The notes under the pieces were generated by a model. It saw nothing but the letters and a program-made list of their open reading frames with translations, searched no databases and had not been told where the DNA came from. A DNA stretch of 64,000 nt, taken from contig JACEEZ010022536.1 of assembly GCA_016584305.1 (NCBI GenBank), positions 37,699 to 101,698 on the forward strand, read 5' to 3'. This document shows, one piece after another, positions 56,537 through 64,000 of this stretch. Origin of the DNA: Chionoecetes opilio (taxonomy: Eukaryota > Arthropoda > Malacostraca > Decapoda > Majidae). The first letter of the stretch is position 1. Each line of letters opens with the position of its first letter. The position numbers and the translations under genes were made by a program.

Positions 56537-57884
56537 TGTACCGGGAAAGTGGTACTTTACTTGAATATAGTGAGTAGTGGCAGGGGAGGAACATGAGATG
56601 AGATGCTGGTGGCGGGGCGTGTTGGTAGCGTCGTTGTGGTAGCCGTGGCACGAGCGGTCTATAGGCTTGGAGGTGGGGTGGGTACAAGATCTCTGTGTAT
56701 GTCTACTGATGTCTCTTAAAATATGCGTGCATGGGTTGAAGGAATAATTACCAACTTGTAGACAGAAGATGAATATATTGCTCAGCAGAAGTGGAGTACA
56801 GGAACAATGGAATATGTTGGGGCGGGCGGCACAACGTGGCCGCCCCGACGAGCGAGCGCAGAATTGTGTTGCCCTCTGAGGGCCGTGAGTAGGGGGTTTG
56901 GTGTGAGCCCCACTGATTATATAACATGGATGCGAATCGGGGCTAGCTGGGGCCCCGAGATACTGAATCCCCGCCGCCATCTTGAAATAACCAAAACAAA
57001 TATGGGCCGGCCAGGCAGTGGCTGGGTGTTGGCTGCTGGCATTGTCTATATACCACCTCCTACTATATTAACCCTATGCTACTACTATTCCACCTATACT
57101 ATTACCACCACAACTACTATTAACCCCTACTACACTACTACTAAATTTCCCAAACCCTAGTGCTCGTCAAACCTTTCCAAAGTCTTTTTTAGGGTGATAA
57201 CAGACCAGTGTTTCGAGGCCGTTCCCCATTTTTGGCTTGGGGTCGTAGATAACAAACAATTACTTAAAACTTAAGATGTAATTAATAATTCCATTTTTAA
57301 AAGCGATGTCGACACATTCCATTGGAGGTAGTAGTGGAGCAACTGGGAAAAGCGAGCTTCTCCTCGGGACCTACCTCGGACCTGTACGAGCTCGGGATTT
57401 GTCTGGGGATTTGACTGCCCCTCAGTCCTGTTTTGTGGGGCGTCCCCTACCTAAGGGCCCTACCTGGGAATACACGTTGACAGGATTTTGGCCCTCTGTT
57501 GCCCTGTTCTCCAGCGCTCGCCCTCTATCATCGTCAACGGTCACTCCCTACGCCATCCCTTTCGCCGTGGACATCAAATCCCCTCCGCTACGACACCCTC
57601 GGACGTGCCTGGGCCTTCGTTTTTCCCCCTAACAAACTCTGTCTAAGTTTCGTGTGTCTGTTTTTTGTGTCGCAAGCCTTACGCTATCCGAGCCCAAAAA
57701 AAGGCCGGAAAATATAGTGATAGAAAAAATAAGAAATAAAACCCAAAGACTTTATTAAACTTTAACTGTTCCCGAACAAGGGTTTCGTTACTGAAAAATA
57801 CATAAAATTGTGACGTACAGTGATACAAAGGGTAATCTTTGGGGGCAAGCGCCGAATTCCCACCAAAACAACGTTTCAGCCCTA

Positions 57885-58168
57885 CAGGGGTGTAGTGACA
57901 GGTGTCTTGCGAGGCCTACAGGTGTGTAGTGCGGTGTGTTGCAGGCCGTACAGGTTGGTGTGACAGGTGCCTGCGAGGCCCTACAGGGTATATGACAGGT
58001 GTGTTCGAGGCCGTACGGTGTGTAGTGACAGGGGTTGCGAGGCCGTACAGGTGTGTAGTGACAGGTGTCTGGGGAGGCCGTACAGGTGTGTTGCGAGGCC
58101 GTACAGGTGTGAAAGTGACGGGTTTGTGTTGCGAGGCCGTACAAGTGTGTAGTGACAGGTGTGGTGTA
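57885..58168. repeat. Degenerate ~36-bp minisatellite, ~8 copies
   Basis: The unit is roughly GCGAGGCCGTACAGGTGTGT followed by AGTGACAGGTGTCT with many indels. Confidence 0.85.
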
Positions 58169-58562
58169 GTGGAAAAGCGAGAGGCTAAGAGTGAAGTGTA
58201 CGACCTAAGGGAGCGAACCACCGAGTGTGTGTGTGTCTGACCTAATGAGCGAACGCGCAGTTCTCGTCCCTATAACGGCGCTACCCCGTACCGCCGCCGC
58301 CACGGGTACGGTGTGAGCCACAGTGGTCCATAGAAGCTACTCTCGCGGATTACAGGAAGTTTAAATTAATCAAAACCTTTGGCCTAATCAAAAAACCTTT
58401 CTTAATTAGTATTTTGAATTGAAAGTAGTTAGTTTTCTTACCCCTGATTTTGAGTATTTTCGTACATACCTGGTGTCGTTTCGTAACTCTAGTAGTCAAG
58501 TTCAACCTGAGCTGAGTGTACGAAACGACTATGGTTTCATTTAGACTTACGAAACAACTTTT

Positions 58563-59003
58563 GGTAATAATGGACAGTTTCGCGGTCGTTTTAAGAACAT
58601 CAACTATTTTTTTTTGGGCCTAAAATAGGTGTTTTGTTGCAATGGAGATAGTTTTATTTTGCGCCCCCCCCCCCCCCCCCCAAAAAAAAAATAATTTTAA
58701 ATGAAACCTAACCTAACCTTATAGGTTTTAATGAAACCTAACCTAACCTTAAAGGTTTTAATGAAACCTAACCTAACCTTATAGGTTTTAATGAAACCTA
58801 ACCTAACCTTAAAGGTTTAATGAAACCAAACCTAACCATATAGGTTTTTAATGAACCTAACCTAACCTTAAGGTTTTATGAAACCTAACCTAACCTTATA
58901 GTTGTAATGAAACCTAACCTAACTTTAACCACAAGGTATACTTTTTTTTCCTTTTTTTTTTCTTCGCAAAATAAAGCTATCTCCATTAGAACAACACCGC
59001 TTA
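58563..59003. mobile_element. Second copy of long-TIR element M1 with expanded CCTAACC core
   Basis: GGTAATAATGGACAGTTTCG and CGGTCGTTTTAAG, CCTAAAATAGGTG and ATGGAGATAGTTTTATTTTG match M1 at 35529. The right side (AATAAAGCTATCTCCATTAG) is truncated. The core is a 30-bp minisatellite. Confidence 0.8.
58699..58938. repeat. 30-bp minisatellite with CCTAACCTAACC, ~8 copies
   Basis: The unit is ATGAAACCTAACCTAACCTT then ATAGGTTTTA (or AAAGGTTTTA). It contains the arthropod telomere motif but is not a telomeric tract. Confidence 0.95.
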
Positions 59004-59011
59004 TTAGGAAG

Positions 59012-59086
59012 CGCGGAACGGAACAGACCTGAGTGCGGTTATATCATTTGTATCATAACCGCACTCAGGTCTGCTTCCGTTCCCCA
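59012..59086. repeat. Hairpin: ~31-nt arms
   Basis: GGAACGGAACAGACCTGAGT-GCGGTTAT pairs with ATAACCGCACTCAGGTCTGC-TTCCGTTCC around ATCATTTGTATC. Two or three mismatches only. Confidence 0.85.
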
Positions 59087-59186
59087 CAAATTGGTTAACA
59101 AGTATAAAAAATATACTTATTTTATATCTACCTATATAAAAAAAAGTATACCATTTTCCACCTATTTTTTTTTTTTTAACTAGTAG

Positions 59187-59543
59187 GTGGATGACGGAGT
59201 GGGTAGATGGATTAAGAGTGGTTTGGGCTGGGTGGGAGTGGGGGGTGGGTGTGGGTGTCTGGGTGTGTGGGGTGTGGGTGTGTGGGGGGGTGCGTGGGTG
59301 TGTGTGGGTGCGTGCGTGGGGTGTGTGGGGGGTGCGTGCGTGTGTGGGGTGGGGGTGGTGCGTGTGTGTGGTGGGTGGGTGGGTGCGTGTGTGTGGGTGT
59401 TGTGTGGGGGTGGTGTGTGTGGGGTGTGTGGTGGGTGTGGGTGTGTGTGTTGGGTGTGTGTGTGTGTTTTGTGTGTGTGTGTGTGGTGTGTGTGTGTGTG
59501 TGTGTGTGTGTGGTGGGTGCGTGTGTGTGTGTGGTGTTACTCA
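59187..59543. repeat. GT/GGGT-rich simple repeat
   Basis: G-rich GTGGGTGTGTGG-type repeat, open in several frames as a by-product. Clusters of GGG could form G-quadruplexes. Confidence 0.9.
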
Positions 59544-59976
59544 CAGGTGGAAAGATTTGCCACTTCCAGGTCCTGGTCTTTGTACAGGACATGCCGCACA
59601 GCTTGGCATGACGAGGTGATAACACAGCCAGACAGAAAAGCACAACTTGGCATGACGAGGCATAACACCGATAGACAGCAAAGCAGCCGCAGAAACAGGC
59701 TTTGTTTTGGTTACGACAAGATGGCGGACAGTTGGAACCAGTGCTTTAGCCAGGCTTCCGCGATCCATGTTATATAGATCGTGGTGAGTCCCCGGGCAGA
59801 CGCGTCAACCACCTTTATAGACGGGTCAAGGGGCGCGGAGAAAGACACCTGGCTAATGGGGGCGGGAACTAGGAAAATACCTTCCTGTCACAGCTGCCTA
59901 GTCGGTGAGATCAAAAGAATATAGAAAGAAGGGTGCTAAGACAGAAATTGGAGAGTAATTGGAAGAGTACGTACCA

Positions 59977-60594
59977 AAACATAATCATCTGTACACACAT
60001 ACACAACGTATACATACATCACTGCATCCACATCACCATGCATAATATACACGCAACAACAACACATAACATTCCATATAATATACAGATATACATAACA
60101 ACATCATACCACACTATAATTCACATTCATATACAGAATAATAACACACACTACATGCACATACACACATATCAACACACATACAAAACCATTGCATTAT
60201 TATCCATATCACTATACCCTACTTTTTTGCCGTAGACTTACCCGGTCCCAAAAGACCGGGAGGCAGGGTTTTCCGTAATGGCGCATAAACCCTACCGTTG
60301 TTTGTCACCAGACAATTTGGTCCGTGCTTTCTATATCAGGGTGTCTAAAATTCCCAAGATGACACTGCAGAGTGGGGTGTAAGGTGGGGGACCTGAGCTC
60401 GGCACAATCTACTGCAGTATGTAGGGGTGTAAGGGGGACCTGAGTGCGGGCACCAATCTACTTTGTTGTCGCCCTGGGCAGTGCATCCCCTTTTGCCAGA
60501 AATAGGGGGACCCCAAACCCTTTCTTACCCTGTGAAGACTGTTCTTTCCTGTATTGCGTGTGTGCCGTATGAGTATGTGTGTGCAGTGCAACAT
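59977..60594. other. Unassigned spacer with a ~55-bp direct duplication
   Basis: 60000-60215 is CA/TA-rich. GTGTAAGG-GGGACCTGAG and GGCAC...AATCTACT occur twice (60378-60412 and 60428-60460). No gene recognised. Confidence 0.4.
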
Positions 60595-60775
60595 AGGGAA
60601 GGGGGAGGGAGGAAGGAGGGGAGGGAGGAAGGGGGGGGAAAGGGAAGGGAAAGGGAGGGTAGGAGGAAGGGAGAGAAGGAGGGGGGGGGAAAAGGGAAGG
60701 AAGGGAAGGGAGGCAGGGGGGAAGGCGGGGAAAGGGAGGAAGCTGAAGGGGAACGGGTCAACAAAAAAGGGGGAA
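60595..60775. repeat. Purine-rich (GGGAA/GGAGG) tract
   Basis: About 180 bp of almost pure purines on the plus strand. Confidence 0.9.
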
Positions 60776-61620
60776 AGTGTTGAAGTTTGTGTGTTCATCT
60801 TTATCATCATTATTTTGTCTTATTTCTTGTGATCATCATCGTCATCATCATCATTATCATCTCATCACTCTGCAATCAATTCTTGACCCCATGACTCTCC
60901 CCTGGATTTTTATATGACTTTGTGTATAGGACGGCTTTTCCCAAGGTTTGTATGAGGGTCCGTGGGTCAAAATAGGGTGAAGCTTTGTGTCACCCAAAAA
61001 AACTGACGCCAGAGTCGTGTTCAGCCTTGGGGAAAAATTTTCATGAGAATCGGAGGGTAACTTTTGCCCCAAAACAGCAGGGATTTATCCTGGATTGTAC
61101 CCTTGGAATATTTGCGTTTTTTGATAAAAAAATCATTTTTTGGGTAAAAACCAAACCTATGAGGCGGAGGCACAAAGGTCGGGGCCTGAAAGATTGGCGG
61201 GCAAAGCCCTTTCTGACAACTATAACAATAGTTTTTCCCCATTTCAAATCATTAAAAAAATGCTTTTATTTTTTTTTTTTCATTTAATAAATTTTTTTGG
61301 GAAAACTGAATAGTGAATTGCATAGTGAGTACACGTAGGGGGAAACACTCTAGCGTAACAACCTTTGCGTCTGGGCCCACATGCCTCCGGACTGATGTTA
61401 CGTGGTAAAGGAAAAAAAGGGGTCCCAAAAACCATTTCGGTAAATTTTTTTTCCCAAAGCCCTCGGGCCCGGGGAAAAATTTTTTTGTCTCAGAACATGA
61501 ATATTGCCAAAAAAAGTTGTCTGGCTTCATGACACTAATAAGAATGTCTTAAAGGAGTTTTTCTGTCTGTTAAAAAGTTTGGGGATATAGAGATTTTTTT
61601 TAATTATAGGTATTTTTATT
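60776..61620. other. Unassigned low-quality stretch
   Basis: No gene recognised. Confidence 0.4.
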
Positions 61621-61627
61621 TTGTTTT

Positions 61628-61778
61628 TCCTCCCCCCTTCTCTCTCTCTCTCCCCCCCTTCTCTCTCTCTCTCTCCCTCCCCCCCTCTCTCTCTCTTCCC
61701 TCCCCTCTCTCCCCTTCTCCCCTCTCTCTCTCTCTCTTCTCTCTCCTCTCCCCCTTTCTCTCTCTCTCTCTCTCTCTC

Positions 61779-61816
<38 letters not shown>

Positions 61817-62230
61817 CTCTCTTTTCTCTCTCTCTCTTCTCTCTCTCTCCCCTCTCTCTTCTCTCTCTCCTCTCTCTCTCTTCTCTCTCCTCTCTCTCTC
61901 TCTCCCCCCCTTTTTTCCCTTGTATCCCCAGTCCCCTTTTTCCTCTTCCTTTGTATTCTCTCTCTGCTTATTTTTTTTCTTTATCAACTTTTTGATCCTC
62001 TTCTTCCATTGTCCCCTTTTTCTCCCCTTTCTTTCTTTGCTTTTCTTATTGTATTTTATTTTTTGCGTTTTATTGTTATTTTTCGATCCTCCTTTTCTTC
62101 CTCCTCCCCCTCCTCTCCTCCTCTTCCTTTTCTTTTCCTCCCTCCTCCCCCTCCTCTCCTCTCCCCCTCCCCCTCCCCCTCCTCCTCCTTTTCCTCCTTT
62201 CCCCCTCCTCCCTCCTCCTCCTCCCCTCAA
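61628..62230. repeat. Pyrimidine tract: (CT)n then CCTCCTCC
   Basis: (CT)n 61636-61905, T/C-rich 61906-62095, (CCT)n 62096-62228. Confidence 0.95.
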
Positions 62231-63149
62231 GGATTTTTGTTGTCATCATCATAAAATCTTAAAATGTCGCTTACACAGGGGGGGGGCCCTGAGCCCCTAA
62301 ACACAGGGGTCACTATAAAATCCTGCCCGCCCACCCCGGGGGGGGGCCGCCCTCACCCGCCCTCAAGGGGAAACCCCCAGGGCCTACCATCCCACCCCTG
62401 GGTCATCACTGCCTCAGGGGATATAGGCAAATGTAAAAAAAAAAATTAATATATATATATATTATATAAAAGCGTAAATTTTTATACAATCAATTCCACT
62501 CAAAAATCCCGATAAAACTGTAAACCCCTTTCCCTTATTAAGTGCCCAGACAGCACAGCAATGAGAGAGCGAAGCAAAAACAAAAACCCGAAATGTTAAT
62601 AATAACCCCCCGGGATTATTTACACATTACTAAAGATGAAAAAGATCAAACGCCTCCTTTCATCAGTACACATCACCCCACGTCAAAAGCCATTTTTAAA
62701 GCTTAAAAACTCTTCTATTGACTCAGGTGACCAGACTGCCAACTAAACGAAGAGCAAACGTGATAAAAAAAGGCCTCTGTGGGCTTAGTATTGTTTTGGC
62801 AGAAATTTTCTCTCTCTCCCCCCTATTGTTTTGGGGGTTCTAGATAATAGAATATTAAAAACACTCATTTCATCAGTACACATCAACACATTGACATAGT
62901 CCTTTAAAAACCTTCAAACTCTTCCTTTTTTTCAGATGACGGACTGCGAGTAAAAACGAAAACTGAACCTAGAAGTGTGATGCCAAACCCAAGCTTTTCA
63001 GCCCTTGGTCCCAGACTTCCCCGGGGGTTCCGTCCGGCCCCCCTTTTCCACCGGTAAGTTAGCTAAATTTCCCTTCAAAAAAAACCCATCCCCACCCCGC
63101 CTTTTTAAACCATTCATGCACACAACACACACCCCCACACACACACACC
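62231..63149. other. Unassigned spacer with a ~95-bp direct duplication
   Basis: TTTCATCAGTACACATCA-ending blocks with CCTTTAAA/TTTTTAAA and AAACTCTTC repeats occur at 62656-62730 and 62868-62945. (CA)n at 63118-63148. No gene recognised. Confidence 0.45.
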
Positions 63150-63354
63150 TTAACCCCTTCACGCCCAATCTTTTCCCTTTGCTAGAAAAAATGGTTTTGT
63201 CGAGCCATAGAATAAGGAAAATACTGAATTACCCGTTTTATGGGAAAAGGGTACTAACATGTCATACTATAAAAAATTGCTTTTAGTCCTAAAAATGGGG
63301 CTAAGGGATCAAAATTTCAATGGGAATTTTCGTTTTTGGGCCTCAAGGGGTTAA
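63150..63354 (+). mobile_element. piggyBac-like MITE, copy D
   Basis: TTAACCCCTTCACGCCCAAT at the left and GGCCTCAAGGGGTTAA at the right, TTAA at both ends; 205 bp. Internal blocks match copies A-C (CGAGCCATAGAAT, GTACTAACATGTCATACTAT). Confidence 0.85.
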
Positions 63355-63555
63355 GTGTTAGTATTGTTTGATAGTTGGAAAAAGGAAGGAAGTGCGTTTT
63401 GAGAGAACACATATTTTTGTATATGGAAATTTGGGGGTGAAGCAAAGAACATGCCAAACAAATACGAATGAGGAAATGGGAGAATGGATTAAAAGAAGGA
63501 AAAATGTATGTGGTCACAACCAAAATATGGGCATCAACCTTTTTGACTGAGATCC

Positions 63556-63769
63556 TTAAACCCCCTTTAGGCCCAGAATGTATTTCCAGGGCATTTGGGG
63601 ACCATTAAACGCTTTTTAGTGACTATAAAACAACATTTAAATAGCTTGACCTGTTTAGTATCCTTTCCACTAAAAAAAATTTTGGGAATTCAGTGACTTT
63701 TTTTTATTTTTTGGCTCCCAAAAAACCATTTTATATGCCAAGGAAAATCTGGGCGTGCAGGGGGGTTAA
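63556..63769 (-). mobile_element. piggyBac-like MITE, copy E
   Basis: TTAAACCCCCTTTAGGCCCA at the left and ATCTGGGCGTGCAGGGGGGT-TAA at the right; shared CTGTTTAGTATCC and AAGGAAAATCTGGGCG. 214 bp. Homopolymer inflation is visible at both ends. Confidence 0.8.
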
Positions 63770-64000
63770 ACACACTGAGACCTTATAGCATTTTTTCTCC
63801 TCATACGTCCAGTGTTGCCACCTCGTGCAATTGTCCATAATGGGACATTTAGAGCCACCGTAGATCGTGAAATCGCCATTCTAAGTTTTTTGGTTTGTAC
63901 ACCGTGTGGGGGCGTTAATACTTAAAATTTTTAATCCATGATTTTAGGACAGTTTTAAAGGGCTATTGGAGAGTCTGTGTCCCCTTTTTTTTTTTTGTGT
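63770..64000. other. Unassigned end of window
   Basis: No gene recognised. Confidence 0.4.

Larger units (their letters stand above)
56908..59784. mobile_element. 2877-bp TIR element inserted in the LTR
   Basis: CCCCACTGATTATATAACAT at 56908 mirrors ATGTTATATAGATCGTGG ending at 59784; a second shared block is CGCCATCTTGAAATAACC (56973) against GGTTACGACAAGATGGCG (59709). TIRs span ~95 bp with several gaps. The target is (TGAG)n in the intact LTR, so a duplication cannot be measured. No transposase recognised. The interior holds a MITE, two minisatellites and a hairpin. Confidence 0.75.
53748..59976 (-). mobile_element. Non-autonomous LTR retrotransposon, split by a TIR element
   Basis: The 3' LTR is 53748-54310 (begins TGTACCGGG and ends GTACAGTACA on the plus strand, i.e. 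TG...CA). A polypurine tract, ACGGGGGGGTAA on the minus strand at 54322-54311, lies immediately outside it, which sets the orientation. The 5' LTR is in two parts: 56537-56907 matches 53748-54120 and 59785-59976 matches 54135-54310; 2877 bp lie between. The internal region (54311-56536) is only 2.2 kb and has no gag, protease, RT or integrase motif, so the element depended on proteins supplied in trans. I find no clear primer-binding site or target duplication. Confidence 0.75.

Noticed and set aside
59187..59777. G/V/C-rich 196-residue protein
   Set aside because: Derived from a GT/GGGT simple repeat open in several frames.

Overview
The window looks like nuclear, non-coding, transposon-rich DNA from an arthropod, most likely a decapod crustacean. 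The evidence is very abundant (CT)n, (CA)n and (TA)n arrays, many minisatellites, TTAGG/CCTAA-type (arthropod telomere-like) motifs scattered inside repeats, CR1-like LINEs of a kind common in crab genomes, and several multi-copy uncharacterised protein families known from crustaceans and cnidarians. There is no prokaryotic gene organisation, no operon and no rRNA. A run of N (24960-25464) marks an assembly gap. Three stretches (about 9.3-12.6, 46.7-53.4 and 60.2-64.0 kb) carry inflated homopolymers and broken frames in everything recognisable, so part of the apparent decay there may be unpolished sequence.

Layout. 0-9 kb: a palindrome, a T-rich minisatellite, a ~3 kb array of a 42-bp satellite, then a hAT transposase C-terminus whose coding sequence has been expanded as 49-bp tandem units. 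9-13 kb: a broken copy of an uncharacterised transposase-like family ('FHQD' family), a LINE 3' end and a pogo-like non-autonomous element. 13.4-19.2 kb: a 691-bp inverted duplication enclosing a second pogo-like element, a ~380-bp foldback with a hammerhead-like core, a TTAGG-like minisatellite and a LINE disrupted by other insertions. 19.2-24 kb: foldbacks, two piggyBac-like MITEs, a C2H2 zinc-finger array with identical fingers (two frameshifts) and a 32-bp minisatellite. 24-28.6 kb: three or more CR1-like LINE fragments around the gap, and (CT)n arrays. 28.7-31.7 kb: a broken member of a second uncharacterised family ('HSRWL' family) and an intact 3' exon of a third (PIN-like plus CXC cysteine-rich). 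32-41 kb: a 76-bp satellite, a LINE 3' end ending in GAA repeats, a tRNA-derived SINE, three long-TIR elements in a row, a 15-bp minisatellite, a pogo-like element whose own terminus has been amplified six times, a 38-bp minisatellite, and the N-terminal zinc-ribbon-like exon of the third family. 41-53 kb: CR1 copies, a second SINE, the second 'FHQD' copy and a fourth uncharacterised transposase-like family ('CGGQN' family). 53.7-60 kb: a non-autonomous LTR retrotransposon on the minus strand, one LTR of which is split by a 2.9-kb TIR element. 60-64 kb: purine/pyrimidine tracts and two more piggyBac-like MITEs.

Nothing here resembles a cooperating gene set. The useful content is the mobile-element biology: four uncharacterised multi-copy protein families with RNase H- or nuclease-like signatures (one with candidate terminal repeats), several TIR/foldback element families with internal GGTTAG motifs, and repeated cases in which tandem repeats arise inside transposons.
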